Origin: SYIM01 sp964581825
Lineage (GTDB): Bacteria; Pseudomonadota; Gammaproteobacteria; Burkholderiales; Burkholderiaceae_E
Assembly: GCA_964581825.1 (NCBI GenBank)
Contig: CAZORB010000005.1
Location: forward strand, 1 to 63,227
Reading direction: 5' to 3'
Length of the DNA stretch: 63,227 nt
The stretch's first letter is position 1. Every line of letters begins with the position of its first letter. Positions 1 to 8,340 of this stretch are shown piece after piece. The translations under genes and the position numbers were made by a program. Below the pieces are notes generated by a model, which was not told where the DNA came from, searched no databases, and saw only the letters and a list, made by a program, of their open reading frames with translations.

Positions 1-57
1 GGCCGCGCGCTGAGGAGCTGCCCTGTGCACCTCGGAATCCACGCTGTCAGCATTCAT
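1..57 (-). CDS. Probable GlcE-like FAD-binding subunit, N-terminal fragment
   Basis: An open frame starts with ATG at 57 on the minus strand and runs off the window after 19 codons (MNADSVDSEVHRAAPQRAA). It begins 14 bases after the glcD stop codon, which is where glcE sits in glcDEF operons, and the short helical N-terminus fits that family. Only position and these 19 residues support the call, so it is an inference from context. Confidence 0.4.
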   Translation of the reverse strand, partial: MNADSVDSEVHRAAPQRAA

Positions 58-71
58 CGTGGGATCCACAC

Positions 72-1586
72 CTAGAACCGGGGTAAGTCGACAAACGGTA
101 ACTGGCCCCGGTGTACATGCATCTTGCCGTACTCGGCACAGCGCGCGAGCGTGGGCACACCTTTACCCGGGTTCAGAAGCCCCTGCGAATCGAATGCGGT
201 TTTCACGGCAAAAAATGCTTTCAGTTCTTCCGGCGAAAACTGCACGCACATCGAAGAGAGCTTTTCCACGCCGATGCCATGCTCGCCGGTAACCGTCCCA
301 CCGTATGCAACGCAGAGCTCGAGAATTTCTGCGCCAAACAGCTCCGCACGGTGCCAGCTGTCAGGATCGTTCGCATCGAACAGGATGAGCGGATGAAGAT
401 TGCCATCACCTGCATGGAACACATTCATGCAGCCCAGCTTATATTTGCGCTCCATATCCGAAATCGCCCGCAGCATACGGCCCAGCATCTTGCGCGGAAT
501 GGTGCCGTCCATGCAGTAGTAGTCGGGCGAAATTCGACCTGCGGCCGGGAAGGCGTTCTTTCGCCCCGACCAGAAAGCGAGTCGCTCAGACTCGTTTTGC
601 GATACGCGCTGCGCGGTACAGCCACAGCGCTGCAACACGGCATCGATCCGCGCAATTTCTTCTTCTACTTCTTCGGGCGTGCCGTCGGACTCGACAATGA
701 GAATCGCCTCCGCCGACAGGTCATAGCCCGCGCGAACGAACGGCTCGACCGCTGCCGTGGTTTTGCGATCCATCATTTCCATACCGGCGGGAATAATTCC
801 CTCGGCGATGATGGCCGCTACCGCATCGCCCGCTTTCACGATGTCGTCGAACGACGCCAGCACAGCGCGCGCAAGCTGTGGCCGGGGCAGGAGCTTCACG
901 GTGATTTCCGTGACCACCGCCAGCATGCCTTCTGAGCCGATCAGCACTGCCAGCAGATCAAGACCCGGCGAATCGAGCGCAGCGCTGCCGATTTCAATCA
1001 CTTCACCATCGATGGTGACCACCCGCAGCCGAAGCACGTTGTGTACGGTGAGGCCATATTTCAGGCAGTGCACGCCACCTGAGTTTTCAGCAATGTTGCC
1101 GCCAATGGAGCAGGCAATCTGGGATGAGGGATCGGGCGCGTAGTAAAGCGCATGCGGCGCGGCCGCCTCGGAAATGGCCAGGTTGCGAACCCCGGGCTGA
1201 ACCACCGCAGTGCGCGCGAAGGGGTCGAGATCAAGAATGCGGTTGAAGCGCGCCATCGACAGGACCACACCGGAGGCGTGCGGCATCGACCCCCCCGACA
1301 GGCTGGTGCCGGCGCCGCGCGCAACGACCGGAACATCGAGCTCGCGGCAGGCCTTCAGAATATCGACCACCTGCGCCTCGGTGTCAGGCAGCACCACAGC
1401 CATGGGCATCTGGCGAAACGCGGAGAGTGCATCGCACTCATAAGGCCGCTTGTCTTCATCGCGGTACAGCACGGAATGCGCGGGAAGGATGCGGCGCAGT
1501 CGCTCCACGACCGCACGCATCCGTTCCGGTTCGGGCTGCGCGCGAAAGTCTGCGTGACGGATGGCGGGATCGGCAACAGTATTCAT
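72..1586 (-). CDS. glcD: Glycolate oxidase subunit GlcD / FAD-linked 2-hydroxy acid dehydrogenase
   Basis: Predicted to oxidise glycolate (or a related 2-hydroxy acid) to the 2-oxo acid with FAD. The 504-residue protein has the PCMH-type FAD-binding loop VARGAGTSLSGG at about residues 88-99, the second FAD segment IGGNIAENSGG near 165-175, and the C-terminal FAD-oxidase motifs GDGNLHP and GEHGIGVEK. The length matches GlcD. ATG 1586 is chosen; a GTG one codon upstream is also possible. A glcE-like start follows directly at 57, so this is probably the first gene of a glcDE(F) operon reading off the window. A TAGAAT hexamer ends 6 bases before the ATG, and no clear ribosome binding site is visible. 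D-lactate is an alternative substrate. Confidence 0.88.
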   Translation of the reverse strand: MNTVADPAIRHADFRAQPEPERMRAVVERLRRILPAHSVLYRDEDKRPYECDALSAFRQMPMAVVLPDTEAQVVDILKACRELDVPVVARGAGTSLSGGSMPHASGVVLSMARFNRILDLDPFARTAVVQPGVRNLAISEAAAPHALYYAPDPSSQIACSIGGNIAENSGGVHCLKYGLTVHNVLRLRVVTIDGEVIEIGSAALDSPGLDLLAVLIGSEGMLAVVTEITVKLLPRPQLARAVLASFDDIVKAGDAVAAIIAEGIIPAGMEMMDRKTTAAVEPFVRAGYDLSAEAILIVESDGTPEEVEEEIARIDAVLQRCGCTAQRVSQNESERLAFWSGRKNAFPAAGRISPDYYCMDGTIPRKMLGRMLRAISDMERKYKLGCMNVFHAGDGNLHPLILFDANDPDSWHRAELFGAEILELCVAYGGTVTGEHGIGVEKLSSMCVQFSPEELKAFFAVKTAFDSQGLLNPGKGVPTLARCAEYGKMHVHRGQLPFVDLPRF

Positions 1587-1592
1587 CACCGG

Positions 1593-1598
1593 ATTCTA
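1593..1598 (-). promoter_or_regulatory. Candidate -10 hexamer of glcD
   Basis: TAGAAT on the minus strand ends 6 bases before the glcD ATG, so a transcript would begin at or next to the start codon. No good -35 hexamer is seen at 16-18 bases. The call rests on one hexamer and its spacing. Confidence 0.25.
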
Positions 1599-1686
1599 TC
1601 GTGCGGGGTCAGGCAGCCGACAGGCCGCCCTGGTCGGGGCGCGGTAAACTCCGCCGAGCTCATCACCAGGGCTATCGCGTTTCCGC

Positions 1687-2625
1687 ATGTCTGCTGCGTC
1701 GCTTCCCACCCGCCCCGTCGGTTACCTCCTCCTCTTTTGCGGCATGGCGCTGGTTGGCACGTACACGGCCCTGTCCAAGCCGCTCTCCGAGGCCATGCCC
1801 GTATTCCTGCTGGCGTGGTTGCGCTTCGCTATCGCTGCCGTAGTCATGGTTCCCTGGCTGCGGCCTGATGCCAGCGACGCCCCACTCACGCCATCACTCT
1901 GGCGCACGCTCTTCATTCAATCGTTGTTCGGAAACTTCCTGTTTTCGCTGCTGGTGCTCACTGGTGTCGCACTGACCTCAGCCGCTGCTGCCGGAGTCGT
2001 CATGTCAGCGTTACCACCGCTGGTCGCGGTGTTGTCCTGGGTGTGGCTACGTGAGCGGGAAGGCTGGCGGGTATGGGGCGCCACGGGTCTCGCAGCGGGT
2101 GCGATCGCGCTCCTGTCCTGGCGAGGCACGGCAGACGTGGACAGCGCCAATGTGATGGGCAATCTGCTTATTCTGGGCGCGGCCGCCTGCGAGGCAGTCT
2201 ACGTGGTGCTGGGTAAACGTCTGTCAGGCAGCCTGTCGCCCCGGCGCATTTCGGCACTGATCAACCTCATTGGACTCGCGCTAATGACCCCACTGGGGCT
2301 GTGGCAGGCAGCCAGCTTTGACTTCACTCAGGTGAACGCATCGTTGTGGGCGCTGCTCGTGTTTTATTCGCTGTCTGCAAGCATGGTGTCGACCTGGCTC
2401 TGGTTAAGCGGCCTGCAGTACGTGCCCGCCTCGCATAGCGGCGTGTTCACCGTTGCGCTGCCGCTTGCCGCCACCGCCATAGCGGTCGCGGTGCTGGGCG
2501 AAACGATTGGCATCCATCATCTGATCGCGCTCGGTTGTGCTGTGGCAGGTATCGCGCTCGTCGCCTGGCCCAACGCGCGCCAATCCGCCACGATTCCGGA
2601 CAAAGTATCCGGGCATTCGGTTTGA
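1687..2625 (+). CDS. DMT-superfamily transporter with two EamA domains
   Basis: This is a 312-residue integral membrane protein of the drug/metabolite transporter superfamily, with about ten hydrophobic helices arranged as two EamA repeats (roughly 15-145 and 160-295). Such proteins usually export amino acids or other small metabolites; the substrate cannot be read from the sequence. It is divergent from glcD, with 100 bases between the starts, and lies just upstream of the glycine riboswitch. It ends 48 bases before the first aptamer, so it is transcribed separately from the gcv operon. The size and hydrophobic pattern are normal for the family. Confidence 0.88.
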   Translation: MSAASLPTRPVGYLLLFCGMALVGTYTALSKPLSEAMPVFLLAWLRFAIAAVVMVPWLRPDASDAPLTPSLWRTLFIQSLFGNFLFSLLVLTGVALTSAAAAGVVMSALPPLVAVLSWVWLREREGWRVWGATGLAAGAIALLSWRGTADVDSANVMGNLLILGAAACEAVYVVLGKRLSGSLSPRRISALINLIGLALMTPLGLWQAASFDFTQVNASLWALLVFYSLSASMVSTWLWLSGLQYVPASHSGVFTVALPLAATAIAVAVLGETIGIHHLIALGCAVAGIALVAWPNARQSATIPDKVSGHSV

Positions 2626-2672
2626 CACGCTTCGCGCTTTTCGGCACGCTCATCGTCGCTTGATGACCCGTT

Positions 2673-2935
2673 GCGGGAGAGATCAGCGCCCTAGGCATAG
2701 CCGCTTCATTCTGCGGCCTGTTTGGCGTTGACGCCGAAGGTGTATCGCCCCGAAAACTCTCAGGCAAAAGGACTGCTTCGGGTCAGGCACTCTGGAGAGA
2801 AACCGGCGTTGTTCGCAAAGGCGCAGCGATCCGGTTCGCCGAAGGAAACACGCGCTAGGCACAAGCACGGTCAAAGCTGACCTGGGCCCTACCCCTCGCG
2901 CCGAATGTCTCAGGCAAATGGACAGAGGGGGCTCC
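2673..2935 (+). promoter_or_regulatory. Tandem glycine riboswitch upstream of gcvHPT
   Basis: Two consecutive glycine aptamers are recognisable. The first (about 2673-2800) starts with GCGGGAGAG and contains CGCCGAAGGTG, AAACTCTCAGGCAAAAGGAC and a closing CACTCTGGAGAG. The second (about 2801-2935) contains CGCCGAAGG and TGTCTCAGGCAAATGGACAG. They stand directly before gcvH, gcvP and gcvT, the usual regulon of this ON-switch. The segment after aptamer 2 (GCATC, a T7 run, GATGC at about 2944-2961) could form a small hairpin just ahead of the gcvH ribosome binding site; that part is inference. Confidence 0.93.
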
Positions 2936-2979
2936 CCCAACCCGCATCTTTTTTTGGATGCCCGTCAGGAGCCCTCGCC

Positions 2980-3366
2980 TTGGACACGCCCGCCTCGCTT
3001 CGCTACACCGACTCACATGAATGGGTCCGCACCGACCCGGATGGCTGCGTCACCATCGGCATTACCGAGCATGCCCAAGATCAGCTCGGCGAGCTCGTTT
3101 ACGTGGAGTTACCGGAAGTCGGCCGCAGCCTTGCCCGAGGCGAGGCTTGCGCAGTCGTGGAATCCACCAAGGCCGCATCAGATGTTTACGCACCCCTTAC
3201 GGGTGAAGTGGTTGAGGTCAATGGCGCGCTCGCCGACGCGCCGCAAAGCATCAACAGTTCCCCATATCAGGACGGTTGGCTGATCCGCCTGCGACCCAGC
3301 GATTCATCGCAAATCGATTCGTTGCTCTCGGCCGAGGCCTATCAGGCCGGCCCTGGCGCTGCCTGA
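2980..3366 (+). CDS. gcvH: Glycine cleavage system H protein (lipoyl carrier)
   Basis: Carries the aminomethyl group between the P, T and L proteins on a lipoyl-lysine. The 128-residue protein opens with LRYTDSHEWV, typical of GcvH, and has the lipoylation motif ESTKAASDVY with the modified lysine at residue 64. TTG at 2980 is the best start: AGGAG lies at 2967-2971, eight bases upstream, and the resulting length is normal. A longer in-frame ATG at 2905 lies inside the second riboswitch aptamer and would add 25 residues encoded by aptamer RNA, so it is rejected. It is the first gene of the gcvHPT operon, 13 bases before gcvP, under glycine riboswitch control. Confidence 0.95.
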   Translation: MDTPASLRYTDSHEWVRTDPDGCVTIGITEHAQDQLGELVYVELPEVGRSLARGEACAVVESTKAASDVYAPLTGEVVEVNGALADAPQSINSSPYQDGWLIRLRPSDSSQIDSLLSAEAYQAGPGAA

Positions 3367-3379
3367 GCCGGAGCCAGCA

Positions 3380-6304
3380 ATGAGCCTTCACGAAAATGTT
3401 GGACGCGGCCTCGCTTCGCTCACCGGTGACGATACCTTTCATGCACGCCATCTGGGCCCGGCGGGCGCCGACGAACGCGCGATGCTCGCAGCGCTTGGGG
3501 TGGCAAGCCGCGATGCGTTAATTGACGCCACCGTGCCGGAATCGATTCGACTTCGCGCCCCGCTCGCGCTTCCCGCCCCGGCGTCAGAAGCTGCGGCGCT
3601 CGCCGAGCTTCGTGCCATCGCATCGCGCAATCAGATCTGGCGCAGCTACATCGGCGCGGGTTATCACGGCACGATCACGCCTGAGCCGATTCGACGCAAT
3701 GTGCTCGAGAACCCCGGCTGGTACACCGCTTACACGCCTTACCAGGCTGAAATCGCGCAGGGTCGTCTCGAAGCACTGCTCAACTATCAGCAGATGGTGA
3801 TCGACCTCACCGGGCTGCCGATTGCCAATGCATCGCTCCTGGATGAGGCCACCGCCGCTGCCGAGGCGATGGCGGTCGCGCGACGCGGCTCCAAGGCCTC
3901 ATCGAACCGCTATCTGGTCGACGCCGGCACCCATCCGCAGGTCATCGCAGTGCTTCGTACGCGCGCCCGTTGGCTAGGCTGGGAGGTCGTGGTAACGGAC
4001 GCGAGCCTGCCTGATTCACTCGCATGCGGATTTTTCGGCGCGCATCTGCAGTCGCCGGATACGCGCGGACGGCTGCGCAACTGGTCGTCAGTCATCGATG
4101 CGTTACACGGTCAGGGCGCATTGGTTGCGGTGGGCTGCGACCCGCTGGCGAGCCTTCTCGTTCGCTCGCCCGGATCAATGGGCGCCGATATCGCGATCGG
4201 CTCTGCGCAGCGATTCGGCGTGCCGCTTGGCTATGGCGGTCCGCACGCTGCCTTCATGGCGGTCCGCGAGCCTCTCGTACGAATGATGCCGGGTCGGATC
4301 ATCGGCGTATCGCAGGATGCCGCGGGTCAACCAGCGCTTCGGATGGCGCTACAAACGCGTGAGCAGCATATTCGTCGCGACAAAGCCACCAGCAACGTGT
4401 GCACGGCCCAGGCGCTACTCGCGAATATGGCAGGCTTCTACGCGGTCTGGCATGGTCCGCAGGGACTGCTTCGGATCGCGCTGCGCATCAATGCGCTCGC
4501 GCGTCTGCTTGCGAAACAGGTCGCGCCTGCAGGTCTTCGGCCAGCGTACGACCACTGGTTTGACACGCTCGCGTTCGACGTGGGTGACGCTTTGCCCGAG
4601 GTGCTGGCGCGCGCCAACGCGCTTGCCATCAACCTGCGCGATTACTCAAAAGAAGGCGCGCCGGGCCTGGTCGGGTGTGCGCTGGACGAAACCGTGACGC
4701 TCGCTGACATCGCCGATCTTGCCCACGTGCTCACCGGCGAACCGGCCAAGCCCGCATTACTCGAGGCGCTGGCCGCTGCCATCGAAATCGAACCTGCCAG
4801 TATTCCTGAGGCGCTGCGCCGCCGGGACGCCGTGCTCACGCATCCGGTATTCAGCCGCCATCACAGCGAAACCGAATTCGTGCGCTATCTGAAGCGGCTT
4901 GAGAACCGAGATCTGTCGCTAGTACACGCAATGATTCCCTTGGGCTCATGCACCATGAAGCTCAATGCGGCTGCGGAGATGGCACCCGTCAGCTGGCCTG
5001 AATTCGCCAATCTGCATCCGTTCGCACCTGCCGAGCAGGCTGAGGGTTACCGCATGATGCTGACGCAGCTTGGCCAATGGCTCTGTGCAATCACCGGCTT
5101 CGCTGCAATATCGTTTCAGCCCAATTCGGGCGCGCAGGGCGAATACGCCGGACTTCTGGCCATTCGCAACTGGCAGATCGCCCGCGGCGAGGGCGCGCGC
5201 GACGTCTGTCTGATTCCCTCGTCCGCGCATGGCACCAACCCGGCCACCGCGCAGATGATGGGCCTGAAAATTGTGGTGGTCGCCTGCGATTCGCAGGGCA
5301 ATATCGACGCCGCGGATCTACGCGCCAAAATCGAGGCGCACCGCAGCCAGTTGTGCGCGCTCATGGTTACCTATCCCTCTACGCATGGCGTTTTCGAAGC
5401 AGCCATCCGCGATATTTGTCATTGGGTGCATGACGCAGGGGGTCAGGTCTACATGGATGGCGCCAACCTGAACGCGCAGGCCGGGCTCACGCAGCCTGCG
5501 CTGATCGGCGCAGATGTCTGCCACATGAATCTGCACAAAACCTTCTGCATTCCGCACGGGGGTGGCGGACCGGGGATGGGGCCGATCGCGGTGGCTGCGC
5601 ATCTCGCCCCTCATCTGCCTGCCGACCCGTTCCGTACAGGCGCCGATGCGGTGTCGGGGGATGACCCCGGCGGCTCGGTCTCTGCGGCGCCGTTTGGGAG
5701 CGCGCTCATCACCACCATCTCCTGGATGTATATCCGCATGATGGGTGCAAGCGGCATTCGGGCCGCCACCGAGGTTGCCATCCTGAATGCCAACTACATC
5801 GCCGCGCGCCTGGTGCCGGTTTTCCCGGTGCTGTACACCGGCGAAAAGGGCCGGGTCGCACATGAGTGCATCCTTGACCTGCGGCATCTCAAAGCACAGT
5901 TCGGCGTCACGGCTGAAGACATCGCCAAGCGGTTGATGGACTACGGCTTTCACGCACCGACGTTGTCGTTTCCGGTGGCAGACACCCTCATGATCGAACC
6001 CACCGAATCGGAATCAAAGGCCGAGCTCGATCGATTCTGCGACGCGATGATCGCGATTCACGGCGAGCTTCAGGCGATCGCGTCGGGCGAGTTCGATCCT
6101 ATCGATAACCCGCTGAAGCAGGCGCCACATACCGCGTCTGAGGTGGCAGGCAACTGGACGCATCCGTACTCGCGCGAGCGCGCAGTGTTTCCGCTCGAAT
6201 GGATTCGGGCTGCCAAGTTCTGGCCCTCGGTCAAGCGTATCGATAACGCGGCGGGTGATCGCCAGCTGGTCTGCAGCTGCCCTCCGATCAGCGATTATCA
6301 GTAA
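3380..6304 (+). CDS. gcvP: Glycine dehydrogenase (decarboxylating), P protein
   Basis: This PLP enzyme decarboxylates glycine and loads the aminomethyl group onto lipoyl-GcvH. At 974 residues it is the fused, homodimeric form, with an N-terminal half resembling GcvPA and a C-terminal half resembling GcvPB. The PLP-binding segment NLHKTFCIPHGGGGPGMGP contains the Schiff-base lysine at residue 720, and HARHLG near the N-terminus is typical. No frameshift is present. It is the second gene of the riboswitch-controlled operon and is followed 15 bases later by gcvT. The order H-P-T differs from the T-H-P order of E. coli. Confidence 0.96.
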   Translation: MSLHENVGRGLASLTGDDTFHARHLGPAGADERAMLAALGVASRDALIDATVPESIRLRAPLALPAPASEAAALAELRAIASRNQIWRSYIGAGYHGTITPEPIRRNVLENPGWYTAYTPYQAEIAQGRLEALLNYQQMVIDLTGLPIANASLLDEATAAAEAMAVARRGSKASSNRYLVDAGTHPQVIAVLRTRARWLGWEVVVTDASLPDSLACGFFGAHLQSPDTRGRLRNWSSVIDALHGQGALVAVGCDPLASLLVRSPGSMGADIAIGSAQRFGVPLGYGGPHAAFMAVREPLVRMMPGRIIGVSQDAAGQPALRMALQTREQHIRRDKATSNVCTAQALLANMAGFYAVWHGPQGLLRIALRINALARLLAKQVAPAGLRPAYDHWFDTLAFDVGDALPEVLARANALAINLRDYSKEGAPGLVGCALDETVTLADIADLAHVLTGEPAKPALLEALAAAIEIEPASIPEALRRRDAVLTHPVFSRHHSETEFVRYLKRLENRDLSLVHAMIPLGSCTMKLNAAAEMAPVSWPEFANLHPFAPAEQAEGYRMMLTQLGQWLCAITGFAAISFQPNSGAQGEYAGLLAIRNWQIARGEGARDVCLIPSSAHGTNPATAQMMGLKIVVVACDSQGNIDAADLRAKIEAHRSQLCALMVTYPSTHGVFEAAIRDICHWVHDAGGQVYMDGANLNAQAGLTQPALIGADVCHMNLHKTFCIPHGGGGPGMGPIAVAAHLAPHLPADPFRTGADAVSGDDPGGSVSAAPFGSALITTISWMYIRMMGASGIRAATEVAILNANYIAARLVPVFPVLYTGEKGRVAHECILDLRHLKAQFGVTAEDIAKRLMDYGFHAPTLSFPVADTLMIEPTESESKAELDRFCDAMIAIHGELQAIASGEFDPIDNPLKQAPHTASEVAGNWTHPYSRERAVFPLEWIRAAKFWPSVKRIDNAAGDRQLVCSCPPISDYQ

Positions 6305-6319
6305 GCGCCAGGCCCCACC

Positions 6320-7623
6320 ATGACCGACGCCAGCGCAACTGCGGTTCGCGAACTGCCCCTCGCCTCGCTCCATCACGCGCTTGGCGCACGGATGGGGCCG
6401 TTCGCGGGCTATTCGATGCCAATTCAGTATCCGGCAGGACTCAAGGCCGAGCATCTGCACACGCGAAGCAACGCAGGCCTGTTTGATGTCTCGCACATGG
6501 GTCAGTTGCGGCTGCGCGCACGCGACNNNNNNNNNNNNNNNNNNNNNNNNNNNNNNNNNNNNNNNNNNNNNNNNNNNNNNNNNNNNNNNNNNNNNNNNNN
6601 NNNNNNNNNNNNNNNNNNNNNNNNNNCGCAGGCCTGTTTGATGTCTCGCACATGGGTCAGTTGCGGCTGCGCGCACGCGACGGCATGCTGGCGACGCTTA
6701 CCCGGGCAATCGAGCGCGCGCTGCCGCTTGATTGCGAAGGCTGGCCCTCAGGACAGCAGCGCTATTCGGTCTTGATGAATGACAGCGGCGGAATCGAAGA
6801 CGACCTGATGCTGGTGCTTGTTACCGATCGCGTCGACTGCCCCGAAATCCGGATGGTGGTTAACGCCTCCAACCGACGTGCCGATCTCGCAAGGCTTCGT
6901 ACACTGTGTCCCGAGCTCATCATCGAGGAAATTGACGCAGCGCTCCTCGCGCTCCAGGGCCCAGCCGCAGAGCGTGTGCTGGCAGCGCTCGACCCTCGTG
7001 CGGCGGCGCCTGTTTTCATGCAGGCTTGCGAGCTCACGCTTGGCGGCGCCTCATGCTTTGCGACCCGCTCGGGCTACACCGGCGAAGACGGCTACGAGAT
7101 CTCGGTGCCGCTTGATGCGGCCGAGCGCGCGGCCCAACAGCTGCTCGCCGATCCTGCCGTCATGCCGATTGGTCTGGGCGCACGCGACACCTTGCGGCTC
7201 GAAGCTGGACTGCCATTGCACGGTAACGAACTGTCGCCCTCAATCAGCCCAATTGAAGCGGGACTGGCGTTCGCCGTGGCGCGGTCGCGCCGAACGGGCG
7301 GCGCCAAGGCGGGCGGCTTTCCCGGCGCGGCCCGCGTTCTGCGAGAGCTTGTCGAAGGCGCACCCCGACAATTGATCGGCCTGATGTCCAACGAGGGTGT
7401 GCCGGTTCGCGCCCATGCAGCAGTCGTGGACACCCAAGACCGGCAGGTGGGCGAAGTCACCAGTGGAACGATTTCGCCCTCGCTAGGCAAGGCGGTGATG
7501 CTGGCGCTCGTCAGCCGCGATGCGTTGTCAGCCGCCACCACACTGCGCGCTGTGGTGCGTGACAAGCGTCCGCTGCTTCAGCGGGTATCGCTGCCGTTCG
7601 TGCCGAAGCGCTATCGACGCTAG
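6320..7623 (+). CDS. gcvT: Aminomethyltransferase (glycine cleavage T protein), interrupted by an assembly gap
   Basis: Releases ammonia from the aminomethyl-H protein and transfers the one-carbon unit to tetrahydrofolate. The N-terminal LASLHHALGARMGPFAGYSM and later segments GYTGEDGYEIS and LRLEAGLPLHGNEL are characteristic. The gene contains 100 Ns (6527-6626) flanked by identical 55-bp segments. Removing the Ns plus one copy (155 bases) leaves 1149 bases, an intact frame of 382 residues, close to the normal GcvT size. The reading frame is broken only on paper, and the real gene is almost certainly whole. It is the last gene of the gcvHPT operon. Confidence 0.93.
6472..6681. other. Scaffold gap (100 N) flanked by an exact 55-bp duplication
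   Basis: Positions 6472-6526 and 6627-6681 are identical over 55 bases, and the 100 Ns between them are at 6527-6626. A 55-base overlap fits contig ends sharing one k-mer that a scaffolder placed apart with a default 100-N spacer. Collapsing the overlap restores the gcvT frame exactly. Confidence 0.95.
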
Positions 7624-7625
7624 CG

Positions 7626-7703
7626 ATGGCCAATCTCACCGCTCGTAACCTCCCCGACGATGTCCGGAGGCGCTTCGCGACACTAAGCCTGCAAAGCCAA
7701 TGA
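7626..7703 (+). pseudogene. Remnant of a FitA/VapB-like antitoxin
   Basis: A 25-codon frame begins MANLTARNLPDDV, the conserved ribbon-helix-helix start of FitA-type antitoxins, but ends after RRRFATLSLQSQ. Family members have about 75-85 residues, so the middle is missing. In the alternative frame the DNA before the toxin reads PAKPMRLV then stop, overlapping the toxin GTG as intact fitAB pairs do, which points to deletion plus frameshift. It lies 2 bases after the gcvT stop codon. The protein cannot be functional. Confidence 0.7.
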
Positions 7704-7710
7704 GGCTCGT

Positions 7711-8137
7711 GTGATCGTCGTTGATACCAGCGTAATTTCAGAAGCAATCAAGCCGCTGCCATCACCGCCTGTGCTGGCGTGGTTTGACGCACAAGACGCC
7801 AACTCGCTTTACCTCACCAGCGTTACGCTCGCTGAACTCTGGTTTGGCATCGGCGCACTGCCGGCAGGGCCGAAGGCGAACCGCACTGGGTCGAGCAGTG
7901 GACGGGCTGGTATCGCTATTTTCAGGCCGCATCCTGTCATTTGATACCGACGCGGCGCGCCACCGTGCTGACCTCGCCCTACGGGCACGCGCGGTGGGCA
8001 AGGGGCTGCCGATGGCCGACGCGTACATCGCTGCAATCGCTGCCGCAGGCGGGTTCGCAGTCGCCACGCGCGACATCGCTCCGTTCCGGGCAGCCGGCGT
8101 AGAGGTCATCGACCCTTGGAAATTTCGACCTCTCTGA
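7711..8137 (+). pseudogene. Frameshifted FitB/VapC-like PIN-domain toxin
   Basis: The GTG start at 7711 gives MIVVDTSVISEAIKP, the PIN-domain N-terminus with its first acidic residue, followed by YLTSVTLAELWFGIGALPAG. Around 7866-7885 the frame shifts by one base. The rest of the toxin then continues in the next frame (RRTALGRAVDGLVSLFSGRI, then MADAYIAAIAAAGGFAVATRD, ending DPWKF) to 8137. The shifted product of the first frame stops after 77 residues and lacks the C-terminal acidic residues. Together with the truncated antitoxin it is a dead toxin-antitoxin locus, unless the indel is a sequencing error. Confidence 0.8.
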
Positions 8138-8198
8138 GTCGCTGGACCAACGACCCCAGGCTTAGTGATGCCGCACGATCTGTCCGGGGAATCGCGAT

Positions 8199-8300
8199 CG
8201 ATTTGATCGCCTGTTGGCGGCACAGGCTGAGCTTGATCGGCTTAAGCTGGTTACAGCGGATCCTGCGCTGGCGGCGTTTCCGGTCAAGAAGCTGTGGTAG
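8199..8300 (+). pseudogene. C-terminal fragment of a second PIN-domain toxin
   Basis: The frame from 8199 reads RFDRLLAAQAELDRL, then KLVTADPALAAFPVKKLW, then TAG at 8298. This matches the C-terminus of VapC-like PIN toxins of the DPFDRLL/LVTADP type, where the two aspartates help bind metal. The normal N-terminal 90-100 residues are absent: the upstream DNA is the tail of the FitB-like pseudogene and non-coding sequence. It belongs to a different PIN subgroup from the gene at 7711, so two toxins have decayed side by side. Confidence 0.6.
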
Positions 8301-8340
8301 CGAGCGCTTGAGGCCGCGGTTCGCTCGCTGCACAAACCCC

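Noticed and set aside
2905..2979. N-terminal extension of GcvH from ATG 2905
   Set aside because: The extension is encoded by the second glycine aptamer, and a TTG with a good ribosome binding site gives a normal-length protein.
6320..6676. gcvT annotated as a pseudogene
   Set aside because: The interruption consists only of Ns and a duplicated 55-base contig end; collapsing them restores the frame.
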